Made by a program: the position numbers and the translations under genes. Under the pieces are notes generated by a model. That model did not search any database. It had not been told where the DNA came from and saw only the letters and a list, made by a program, of their open reading frames with translations. DNA of 42,161 nucleotides from Heterostelium multicystogenum (Eukaryota > Evosea > Eumycetozoa > Acytosteliales > Acytosteliaceae), in contig RCNN01000182.1 in assembly GCA_003667245.1 (NCBI GenBank), positions 1 to 42,161 of the forward strand, in the 5' to 3' direction. Each line of letters begins with the position of its first letter. The stretch's first letter is position 1. Positions 33,377 to 42,161 of the stretch are shown here, piece by piece.

Positions 33377-33896
33377 ATAGATAACTAAAGTGTTAACACC
33401 AAAAGCCAAAAAAAAAAAAGAAAAATAACAAAACAAAACCAACCCAAAAAGAACAACACTAAAATAACTAAAGCTTTTACAAAAAAAAAAAAAAAATTCC
33501 ACCAAACAAATAAACACTCAAACAAACAAACAAATAAAAACTCCTCCAAAAAAAAAAAAAACAAACCAAAATAGCATAAGCACACTAATTTATTTAATTT
33601 ACTCATCTAATATATTCTTGTTTAAGAATTTCATCTTATCTTGATACCCAGCTGAGTATTTTTCAAATGTGTAAAATTCCAAAATTAAAAAAATCAAAAT
33701 TCTGAGAAGTAGATTTTTCCAAAAAAACTGGATTTTTCTTGACATGATTTTGTTTTTTAATTCAAAACAACTAAAAATTTGCCTCCAATATTTTTTTTCA
33801 GTTGCACTAACTTTTTTTCAAAACAAAGTTTAGGAATTTAAATTTATAGAAATAAGATTTATAGAAATAATAATAATATTGTAATAACATTTTAAA
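33377..33896. other. Intergenic with long A tracts
   Basis: About 520 bp between cyclin A and PARP. A tracts of 11-17 bases lie at about 33409-33419, 33480-33496 and 33548-33560, probably in the cyclin 3' UTR. T tracts at about 33750-33825 precede the PARP start. No gene is seen. Confidence 0.5.
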
Positions 33897-36068
33897 ATGC
33901 CACCAAAGAAGAGAAACTCTTGAAGCTAGTGATGAGGCCGCTGCTGAGGCTTCTAGTGTGCTTCCACCATGTTCAGTGGAATCGTTGCAATGGCTGTTGG
34001 TTCATCATTTACCACTACACAAACCGAAATGTTAAATAAGATTACAGAGAGAGGTGGTTCTTTCGCTAGAACTTATGTATCCAGAGTCACTCACATCATC
34101 ACCACTCAAGCTGACTACAACAAGCAAGGTGCAGCCATCACAAAAGCCATCAAGAATGGTATCCCAATTCTCTCAGAGGATTTCGTATTGAAATCAATCG
34201 AGAAGGGAGCAAGACAACCAGAGAAGGACTATGCCATCACAAAGGTCACTGATGAAGAAGATGATGAAAGTGAAGAAGAAGAAGAGGAAGAAAAACCAGT
34301 CGCAAAGCCAAAGAGAGGAACTGTTGCTAAGCCAGTAGAAGATGGTGATGACGAGGCACCAAAGACCACAAAGAAGACCAGAACCAGCGAAGAAACTTTG
34401 TCCAAAGAAGACAAGGAGAAGGAGAAGCGTATGGCTGAGGTCGATTCCGATTTGGATTCTTCCGACGATGAAGACGACTCATCAAAGACAACCATTCAAA
34501 TTAAAGGAAGATGTGCAGTTGATGTTCACTGTGCTCAAAAAATATTGCACATGTCTATGACGATGGTACTGTCTGGAATGCCACCCTCAACCAAACAGAG
34601 ATTAAGAATAACAACAACAAGTTCTATATTATTCAAATGTTGGAATCCGATTCTGGAGGACAATTTTGGGTATGGAATCGTTGGGGACGTGAAGGTTTAG
34701 TTGGTCAAAGCAAGATTGAGTCCTATACCAATAAAAATCAAGCTATGGCCAGTTTCCAGAAGAAGTAAGTTGAAATGTGGATTAATGAAACTCTAACCTA
34801 ATGATTACTAACCTATCGAATTATTCAGATACAAAGACAAAACAAAAAATGATTTCCGTAGTAAATTACCATTCCAAAAGTACCCAGGATCATACGATTT
34901 GGTGGAGATTGACTATTCTGTAAAGGAAGAAAAACCAAAAGAGAAGAAGAAGGTCGAGCACAAGGGTGAAAGTAAGCTAGATGTTCGTGTTCAAAACTTT
35001 ATCAAGTTGATCTTTGATTTGAAGATGATGAAAAAGACTATGATTGAAGCCGATTACGATCTCAAGAAGATGCCACTCGGTAAAACTCTCAAAGAATCAG
35101 ATTCTCAAGGGTTACGAGGTATTGAAGAGCATTGAAGAGAAGATCAACAAACCATCAGCAAGAGGAGATTCTTTGGTCGACCTTTCCAGTAGATTCTACA
35201 CTATTATTCCACATGTATTCGGTATGAGAGTTCCACCAGTCATCAATTCTTTGGTCATGGTCAAAGAGAAGATGGACATGTTAACTGTATGTATAAATTT
35301 ATTCCATCAAAATATAGCCAACAACTCACTAACCATTAAATGTCTTAATTTAGGCACTTGCTGACATTGAAATCGCTGCCAATCTTATCAAAGAGTCAGA
35401 CAACGACGATTCAAATATTGTCGATGCTCATTACAAGCAATTGAAGTGCGAAATCCAACCAATTGAAGTCGGAACCGAAGAGTACAACAACATTGCCACC
35501 TATGTAAGCAATACTTACGCTGGAAAAACACCAAAGATTGTCAGTTTGTTCAAAATCAACAGAGAAGGTGAATTGAACCGTTTCGAGCCACAGAAGTCCC
35601 TAGGAAACCGTAAGCTCTTGTGGCACGGTAGTCGTTTGACCAACTTTGTTGGTATCATTTCACAAGGTCTCAGAATTGCCCCACCAGAAGCCCCAGTTTC
35701 TGGTTACCGTTTCGGTAAGGGAATCTACTTTGCCGATATCATGTCATTGTCAGCCGCCTACTGCCGTACATCTGGTACCGACGATTTTTTGTATGTTCTT
35801 GGGTGATGTAGCCCTTGGAAAGACCGCAGATCTCTACCGTGACACCTACATGGAGAAGCCACAACCAGGAACCAACAGTACATTGGCTCTCGGTATGAAA
35901 GAACCAGATCCCAGCCAGGTCCACAAGCACCCAGATGGATTTGAAATCCCATATGGTAAGATCGTCCCATCTCCATACAAGTCCACCTCCTGTTCCGAGC
36001 ATCAATATGTCGTCTACGATGTATCCCAAGTAAATTTAAGATATTTGTTACAACTCAAATACAACTAA
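33897..36068 (+). CDS. BRCT-WGR poly(ADP-ribose) polymerase, with Gln at the catalytic Glu position
   Basis: The ATG at 33897 starts MPPKKR; after frame changes near 33915 and 33968 a BRCT domain follows (FSGIVAMAVGSSF, ARTYVSRVTHIITTQADYNK, GIPILSEDFVLKSIEKG). An acidic Lys/Glu linker comes next, then a WGR domain (FYIIQMLESDSGGQFWVWNR, WGREGLVGQSK). The helical regulatory domain has VQNFIKLIFDLKMMKKTM, DLKKMPLGK and LSSRFYTIIPHVFGMRVPP. The catalytic domain has LLWHGSRLTNF (His at 35624-35626), APPEAPVSGYRFGKGIYFAD (Tyr at 35726-35728) and EHQYVVYDVSQVNLRYLL. It attaches ADP-ribose from NAD to proteins in the nucleus, typically at DNA breaks; there is no zinc finger. Introns 34765-34828 and 35287-35353 join cleanly. 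Other frame changes lie near 34550, 35090 and 35795. Ungapped alignment to human PARP1 puts Gln (CAA, 36003-36005) where Glu988 sits. Confidence 0.93.
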
Positions 36069-36430
36069 ATCAAGCAGCCAGTTTTACAGTCAAACAACTG
36101 CCAATGTAGATCTGATCTACCTTCACAAATTTGTATAACATTTATTTATAAATCAAATAAATAACATTTCCAAATCAAGCTGAAAGTGGTCCAACTTTCA
36201 TGACCAAAATTATTTTTTTTTTTTGTAACGAAAATTTTTTAATTTTTCTTTTTTTTTTGGAATTGGTGCATTCGATTTATGTGTGTTTGTATGTGTGAAA
36301 ACGAATATGATCAGTTGAATTTTTTGATTAACACTCAAACTTCATTCATCATTATTTTTAATATTATTATTGTTGTTGTATCGTATTTGCACATACTTGC
36401 TATAGTAATATTAGATCGATCGAAACAGAG
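36069..36430. other. Intergenic
   Basis: About 360 bp between plus-strand genes, with A and T tracts (about 36210-36260), an ATT/GTT-rich part, and the promoter of the next gene. Nothing else is recognised. Confidence 0.5.
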
Positions 36431-37578
36431 ATGTTAAAGACAGGTTTGAAAACATGCTTGTTGGCTGAGATCAACTGCGGTCTTGCCATCCAACAGAGAT
36501 CCTATGTCAAGAAGATGGTCTCAAAAAAGGTGTACACAGAGTTGAAGCGTGAAAAAGTAGATTGGAACACAATTAGATCGTCAAAGATCCTCGAGAGATT
36601 GACTGAGCCACCTGTCATCAATCAGTTCGGTGACATCAAGCAACAAGTCAACGCAATGGTACAAACAATGCAGGACCTCACTGGACCAAACACCGGTTCA
36701 GTCGTCAGCACTCAAGAACAGGCTGTCGCCTACGAAAATGCTTCATCAGATCTCCTCGACATGATCAAGAAGATCAAGTACGAAACTAAGGAGGCCCAAC
36801 TTTTTCAGCGACATTGCCGCTGACAAGAAGAAGTTCGTGCAGTCTCTGCTCGTTCGCTCGTCAAGAAGATGCTCAATTCAAAGCAACCAAAGAATACAGA
36901 GGTACTCATGGAAGAGTTACTCGATGGTGGACAGATCGACATGTCGTTGGCAGAGAAGTATGCCGATGTCAACCCAGAGAACATCGACGACATCGATGTT
37001 GTAAACGCCAGAATCATTGCCGTCAGAGACGCAATCAAAGAGTACAAAGACGCACGTCCAAACGACGACTACACCGCCGAGGAGACATACATGCTCACTC
37101 AATATCGTGAGCTCAAATACAAACTCTACAAACGTCGTGAACATCTTTTGGCCGCTTCAGAAGTTGATCCACGTGAAAAAGTAAAGAGAAACTCTAGATT
37201 CTTCTACCAGCCAGGTGAGAACTCTCCATTGTTTGATTTCGCAAAGATGAAGTTAGAAGAAATTAATGTAATTATCACCAAGACAATATACTATTACTAT
37301 AGTTACTACTAAAGATAACATGTTATAACTAATCATCTTTTATTATCAATAACCAATAACTACAAATACTACTACTACAACAACAACTATAGGCTATGGA
37401 GTTGAAAGGAATTGGAAAGACAAAAGAATGTTATTGAATATGCTAAGTTGTTTGAAGAGAAAGAAGAAAGAAGATATTGCTTCAGATATGTCAAAAGTTT
37501 TAAACCAAGTACCTTACATCTTTTAAACCTTAAAATACAATACATTACAATACAATATAATATAATATAATATAAAGC
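36431..37578 (+). CDS. Unrecognised protein, probably mitochondrial, helical
   Basis: The ATG at 36431 starts MLKTGLKTCLLAEINCGLAI then QQRSYVKKMVSKKV. It is basic, free of acid except one Glu, with an Arg two before a possible cleavage site, so it resembles a mitochondrial presequence. The body is charged and mostly helical (DIKQQVNAMVQTMQDL, LDMIKKIKYETKEAQLF). After frame changes near 36808 and 36865 it goes on LNSKQPKNTEVLMEELLDGG, YADVNPENIDDIDVVNARII and YRELKYKLYKRREHLLAASE. An intron at 37268-37392 leads to a final exon that in one frame reads NVIEYAKLFEEKEERRYCFR; the stop at about 37576-37578 is uncertain. A mitochondrial ribosome or assembly role would fit the composition, but I do not recognise the family. 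It is followed tail-to-tail by EXOSC8. Confidence 0.65.
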
Positions 37579-37635
37579 AACAAAGATAATATAACTTAAT
37601 TTGTATAGATGAGAGTAGTAACTACTTGCTACTAT

Positions 37636-38642
37636 TTATTTGTTGTTGCTTGCATTGTCTATTAGGTCTTTTATCTCTTGAGTACGCTGTTTTGTTTGTT
37701 CTAAACATTGTTGTAAAGTCTTTTCGTCCAGTGGAGTGATTCCAGAGTATAGTTGTAAACATAGTTCTTTCTTCTCGTTATATACAATCGATATGATTCC
37801 GCTTGAAAGCTTCTCCTCTTCCAACGATGGATCCGACAGAATGTAGTCATCGATCACAGCAAATGACAACGGTATCAAATAGGAGCTAATATTCAAAGAT
37901 CTCATTGTACTTGTTTCTTTATATATCTCACCATCTTCGCTTACTACACCTTTTGGTAGTTTAACTATATTCATCCACAGATTAGATTTAGTTCTCTTGA
38001 TCAAACTTTTGGTTCATGAAGATAAGACCATCAAATTACATACCATTCTTTAGTGCACCCAACATCGCAATGATTGCTGTGTCCAATATATTACCATTAT
38101 AATCCAAAACAATAGAGATCAACGTATAGATACCACAGATACTTTCCTTCAGTATCGAAATATAATTGTTCTGGTTCGATGTCCAATAGTCGTACCAATT
38201 GATTTAGTTGTGTGCACAGTGACATTGCCTTCTCAGATGGTTTCGTTGATGAAAATGTATTCGAGCATATTGGTCCTAATTCTATATTTACAACTGTAGT
38301 AGAGAGTAGTTGAGTTGGATTGATACGGAGAAGGGTTAGATGGATTGTTATTCTTTCAGGTTGGTGTTTGATTGATTGCTGCCAATAACATACTTATTTG
38401 ACCTTTGCATCCATTCACTGGTACTTGGTCGTGTTGTCTCTCTGCAATTTCAGCACGAACACCACAGATAATCGATGTATTTCCAATCTTTGAGAATGAA
38501 GAACCGTCGGCGGTCATAAATCGATCCAGACGAGAGTGTTGTGTTTCTGATTCGTGTCAGTGATCTACCATCAGGTCGAACCGATCTTTCCAAGAACTTT
38601 CTAAAGAACTCCAATGGATGAATCTTTTTGAAATGCCTCCAT
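37636..38642 (-). CDS. exosc8: Exosome core subunit EXOSC8/Rrp43 (RNase PH fold)
   Basis: The minus strand from the ATG at 38640-38642 reads MEAFQKIHPLEFFRKFLERS (with one A removed from an A run), then VRPDGRSLTRIRNTTLSSGS, TADGSSFSKIGNTSIICGVR and AEIAE. A 100-nt intron (38294-38393) follows, then VNIELGPICSNTFSSTKPSE, LCTQLNQLVRLLDIEPEQ and LDYNGNILDTAIIAMLGALK. The last 120 codons (37636-38004) include ISSYLIPLSFAVIDDYILSD and the typical end TPLDEKTLQQCLEQTKQR. This is the order and length (about 290-300 residues) of Rrp43, a catalytically inert subunit of the six-member ring of the RNA exosome. Frame changes lie near 38000-38040, 38110, 38140, 38420, 38520 and 38625. An ATG further up (38741-38743, MNGGQDEESEEKRK) could be an alternative first exon if a 60-nt GT..AG intron is used. 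Confidence 0.85.
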
Positions 38643-39041
38643 CTTCAAATATAATATAAATAGTAAAGTTACTTCTTTATCGTGTTAATAATAATCAAGA
38701 ACTTTCGTTTTTCTTCTGATTCCTCATCCTGACCACCATTCATTTTTTTAAAAAACAACTTTTAATTAATTAAATTTGTTTGTGCTTCAGTTTGATTATT
38801 GATTGGATTGAAATCTATCTAAATTAGATCGATCACTGCTGATCATTTCAAACAATTTGCATCTTCAAATTAGTCTCAGCAAAAGTATATAACTTGGGTT
38901 GATATCTCTGATAAAATTCATAATCAGATTATACCACCAATTTTGACCAGTCACACCAGCCCCCAGTTTTCTGAATCATTTTGTAGATCACTGTTTGACA
39001 GTTGTTGTTATAGTTGTTTTGAGTAGATAGATATTAAGAAT
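38643..39041. promoter_or_regulatory. Divergent promoter, EXOSC8 / TRAPPC2L
   Basis: About 400 bp between the start codons of two divergent housekeeping genes. It holds a 24-codon upstream frame at 38669-38743 (minus) that may be an upstream ORF or an alternative first exon of EXOSC8. The rest is AT-rich. Confidence 0.45.
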
Positions 39042-39720
39042 ATGAAAAAGATAGTTTGTGTTGCAGTTGTCGGAAAAGGTGTATGTATTGACATTTCTGT
39101 TTGGATGGCCTTTGTCATCTGATTGACTGACTGACAATTATTATCATCGCTGTTACAGAACGATCCTTTGTATTTTCAGGATTTTTTCAGGTGGATCGGA
39201 AGAGAAATAGATTGAAGCTTCATTATATGTACATTGCTCATTGGATATCATTGAGGATAAGCGTATGTATCATGTCCCATCATAAATATACAATTACTTT
39301 CTGCAAATAACAGGAGTACATCTAACTAATCGTAAACAATCAACAATCGACAGCTGGTGTAAAGAAAGTCTCAAATGATATGTATTAGGTTTACTCTACC
39401 CAACAGAGGATTATAAGGTCTACGGATTCTTGACAAATACAAAAGATAAAATTCATTATAGTTGTACTTGATACTACAGATATTAAAGATTCCGATATAA
39501 AAGTTGTATGTATTATTATCTGGACTATGATGAAAGTTAACTTTAGATTCCATTCAATTGAAACTTACTTATCTCTCTCACTTTACATTACATACAGTTC
39601 TTTAAGAAGTTACATTTGCGTTATGTTAGAACAGCAAGCAATCCATTCTACAAAGCAAACAACAAGATTGATTCAAAGATATTTCAAAACGATGTAGCTG
39701 CAATTGTACAATCACTGTAA
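39042..39720 (+). CDS. trappc2l: TRAPP complex subunit 2-like (TRAPPC2L)
   Basis: Four exons. Exon 1 (ATG 39042) gives [13 protein letters not shown]; intron 39081-39158. Exon 2 gives NDPLYF and, after frame changes, LKLHYM and [11 protein letters not shown]; intron 39263-39313. Exon 3 contains [20 protein letters not shown], the strongest family signature, then [14 protein letters not shown]; intron 39506-39597. Exon 4 gives [20 protein letters not shown] and ends DVAAIVQSL with TAA at 39718-39720. This matches the longin-like fold of TRAPPC2L, a small (about 140 residues) subunit of the TRAPP tethering complexes that act in ER-Golgi and Golgi traffic. Frame breaks lie near 39170-39210, 39375-39390 and 39450. 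The downstream COMMD gene points toward it, 235 bp away. Confidence 0.88.
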
Positions 39721-39955
39721 TATAATAATAATAATTAACACAATAGATAGATATGATACAACTTAAACTAAGCTTGTTTGTTAATAAAAAATGAAGTTGT
39801 TACTCTAGTCTTTTACAATTGTTTACTTTATTTTTATTGATACAATTAATAATAATATGATAGTATGATATAATATTTTTAAATCTTCAATGATTGTACA
39901 ACCTAAATTATATGAGTCAACCATTAGTTAGTTAGAACTATCATGATAGTTTAAG

Positions 39956-40698
39956 TCAATAATAATAATACTTTACATTATTAATTTGATCGAATTGTGA
40001 TAAAAGTTGATCTAAATCCTTCTTTGATAGTTCAACAAGCAATTGCTCTTTCTTTGGTTCGTGATGATCGATTGTAAGGTTCAGCATTAATACATTTTTC
40101 ATTTACACTGTTTATCTTGTCACTTGATAAAATAAGCTATTACCAATATAAATATAAAGTTAGTTATCAACAAAAATGGTCGATTGAATGACTTTGTGAC
40201 GATGTTGTTGTGTTGTTGCGCAGTTTCAACCACTCATTCATTGTACAGTTATCTGAATTACATACATTCATTTTCCAATCGAAATCAGATAGAGATGATG
40301 AGGATATAGTTTGAAAGTTTCTCTGTAAGTTCACGCTTGATATCTTGATAACGTGAAAGTATAGCATCGGCGATAGTGTTGGTTGATTCATCGTTAACAC
40401 CTGCATTCTTAAGGTCCTCTACAATTTGTTCTCTCTTCAGCTCACGTCCGACTACACGACTGACAAACACACAGTGAAACGTTCAAAAAGAGTCTTGATG
40501 TTGGCCAGCTGATAGACAGTAAGGTCAGCTGGCACTGTTCTTCCCGCAGATGTGGTCAATAACATTGTGAATCAAAGACTGTATACTGGACTGGCCACCA
40601 GAGATACTATTGACCAACTTCAAGTCATTATATAAGATCACCTGCTGTTGAGAAGCACCCTGAATACTGTGGTATTTGTTATTGGTATTTCCACTCAT
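39956..40698 (-). CDS. commd8: COMM-domain protein, COMMD8-like
   Basis: The ATG at 40696-40698 starts MSGNTNNKYHSIQGASQQQV. SIQSLIHNVIDHICGKNSA then matches the LLHKIIDGICGRAY region of COMMD8. After frame changes near 40540 and 40460 it reads VVGRELKREQIVEDLKNAGV, TIADAILSRYQDIKRELTEK and LSDFDWKMN, the start of the COMM domain. A 129-nt intron (40137-40265) joins to LILSSDKINSVNEK; after a frame change at the T run 40095-40099 it continues VLMLNLTIDHHEPKKEQLLV and LSKKDLDQLLSQFDQINN to a TGA at 39956-39958. COMMD proteins form the Commander complex with CCDC22/93 and guide endosomal recycling and cullin regulation. Of the ten paralogs, COMMD8 fits best by the VIDHICG and DFDW motifs; that choice is less certain than the family. 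Confidence 0.8.
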
Positions 40699-41018
40699 TA
40701 TGATTTTTATGAATGATGCTAATGATTGGATATAAAAGTAATAGTATGATTCTAATAAGTATAATTGAGTGCAGTATCAGTCATCACACAATGATTTTTG
40801 AAAAATTGTATGAATTTTCAGTGGTCCCTCTGAAATGAGATATTAAAAATTTTAAACAATCCACACACCATTCTTTAAAAGCAAAGTGATTGAATTGGTC
40901 AAAAGCTGTGAACACAGGGTGCCCTGACTTCATTTCAATTTACAGCTCATCAACAACACTCATACATACATCAATAATAATACAGATTTAGTCATTAGAA
41001 TAATATAAATAGCAAAAG
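40699..41018. promoter_or_regulatory. Divergent promoter, COMMD8-like / LRR gene
   Basis: 320 bp between divergent start codons. It contains an ATAATA-rich core beside the LRR gene and nothing else recognisable. Confidence 0.4.
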
Positions 41019-42161
41019 ATGAAGTTTAACACCAAAAGTTAGGAAGAGTAAACTATATAAGATTTTTGATAGATTAATGATGATTTAGTTCATTATTAAC
41101 ATGGATCTATCCTCCATATCATTATCATTCTTTTCAATTGATAACTGATATCGTTTACAGAAAATTGATATTGCATCAATTCAAGAGCTTGTATTGGATT
41201 CAATTGGAGTCATTGAAGTAATCTTCATTCTCGAGATTAAAGTGTTTGGAGGTTTTGGATCTCAGTCAGAATCGTTTGCAACAATTACGTCATATCAAAA
41301 GGTCTTTTCGACTTTCCCAGAGTCCGTGAGCTCAATTTGACTGGTAATCCAGTGACTAAGGCTCCAAACTATCGTCACATTGTCATCGGTAGCTTGCCAA
41401 CATTACAAGTATTAGACGGAAAGTAAGGTTGTCGACTGTTATTACATATGATACACATTCATTCTGATTGGTTGAATTTATTTTTAACTGCAAAGGCAAA
41501 TTTCAGCTGAGGAAAGAGCTGCTCTCTAAATTGCCAGTTGTAAAAGACCCATTGTCAAATGGTCAATGATGATTGATGAAGAGGAAGTTGTCAAGCCAGC
41601 ACCAAAGGTCGCAAAGCCACCATCTGTATACAGCAACCAGTTGCCAAGCCAGAGACTCCAGCTCCAGTACAGCAACCAGTTGCAAAACCAGTAACACCAA
41701 CTCCAACACCCGCTCCAGCTCAACAACCCCGCTGCTAAGCCTGCAACACCAGTCTCTGCCCCAGCTCCAAACCCCACCCCAACACCCACTCCAACCGCTG
41801 CCCCAGCTGAACCAACAGTTAAAGAAATTACAAGAGAAACCAAGAAGAAATTGGTTTTTGTTTGACGAAGATGTTTTGTTTGAATCCAGTTCAAAACCCC
41901 AAACTATTTCATTTTGAAAAAGATGATATCGATGATTCACTGTAAGCTCATCCATATAATATATTCACTTTTTTTGAATAACCAACTAATAATATTATTA
42001 TCAATAGTTTCAATGCAGATGATGACTTACAGAAATTTGAAAAGAAGAAGACAGTAGCTCCAGCAAAGAAATCTTCACTTACATTTTGTAGATGACGACG
42101 ATGATGATTTATTTGGGCTCCTCCAAATCAAGCAAGCCAGCAGCAAAGAAAACAGATATTG
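41019..42161 (+). CDS. LRR protein with Pro/Ala-rich linker and acidic tail (cut by window edge)
   Basis: A likely first exon starts at the ATG 41019 (MKFNTK), followed by an intron ending at about 41160 (TTTACAG). The next exon reads KIDIASIQELVLDSIGVIE and, after frame changes, LEVLDLSQNRLQQLRHIKR, RELNLTGNPVTKAPNYRHIV and GSLPTLQVLDGK. This is a short LRR domain with the LRR-cap form found in ANP32 and U2A'-like proteins. A second intron (about 41425-41495) leads to QISAEERAAL, a Pro/Ala/Thr/Gln-rich linker (41590-41820), then VKEITRETKKKLVF, FDEDVLFESSSKP and another intron near 41944-42006. The tail reads FNADDDLQKFEKKKTVAPAK and then Asp-rich. At least six frame changes are seen. It is probably a nuclear or cytosolic binding protein; the exact family is not clear and the 3' end is missing. 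Confidence 0.65.

Noticed and set aside
1..42161. CRISPR array, bacterial operons or ribosome-binding sites
   Set aside because: No regularly spaced direct repeats with unique spacers. Introns, homopolymer proteins and gene content are eukaryotic, so prokaryotic features are not expected.

Overview
The window looks like nuclear DNA of a dictyostelid social amoeba. The support is AT-rich intergenic DNA, Asn and Gln homopolymer tracts inside proteins, short AT-rich introns of about 50-130 nt with GTATGT/GTAAGT donors, ankyrin repeats of the dictyostelid LEVIEWLH type, and a TIG/EGF surface protein of the ComC type. Coding DNA is less extreme in AT than in Dictyostelium discoideum, so another dictyostelid group is likely; I cannot name the species.

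Layout. 0-3 kb: start of a SAM methyltransferase (minus, cut by the left edge), gene fragments, and a leucine-rich-repeat gene (minus). 3-5.2 kb: gene-poor, one small open frame. 5.2-11 kb (plus): ankyrin-repeat protein, membrane-anchored ankyrin-sirtuin (Sir2A type), NAPE-PLD-type metallo-hydrolase. 11-17.7 kb (minus): large TIG/EGF cell-surface protein and a Golgi-type sulfotransferase. 18-23.3 kb (plus): an unrecognised ubiquitin-like-headed protein and Yme2/RNA12. 23.5-24.7 kb (minus): GDP-mannose pyrophosphorylase. 24.7-31.5 kb: a 6.8-kb stretch without a convincing gene, with low-complexity DNA, several splice-donor-like sites and small inverted repeats. 31.5-37.6 kb (plus): cyclin A, a BRCT-WGR-PARP and an unrecognised, probably mitochondrial protein. 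37.6-42.2 kb: exosome subunit EXOSC8 (minus), TRAPPC2L (plus), a COMMD8-like protein (minus), and an LRR protein with a Pro/Ala-rich and acidic tail running off the right edge.

Nearly every clear gene, including essential housekeeping ones, is interrupted by one-base frameshifts, often at short homopolymers. I read this as sequence or assembly error rather than mass pseudogenisation, and I give each gene as one span covering its frames and introns. Exact protein sequences therefore cannot be trusted base by base.

The genes look like an ordinary eukaryotic neighbourhood rather than one pathway. Shared themes are the secretory pathway and cell surface (GDP-mannose supply, sulfation, TRAPP trafficking, TIG/EGF adhesion protein), NAD-dependent signalling (sirtuin and PARP) and mitochondria (Yme2 and the unknown protein at 36.4 kb). 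I found no single convincing new system. The best leads are the PARP with Gln at the catalytic Glu position, the membrane-anchored ankyrin-sirtuin, the unrecognised ubiquitin-like-headed protein, and the long leader-like region before cyclin A.
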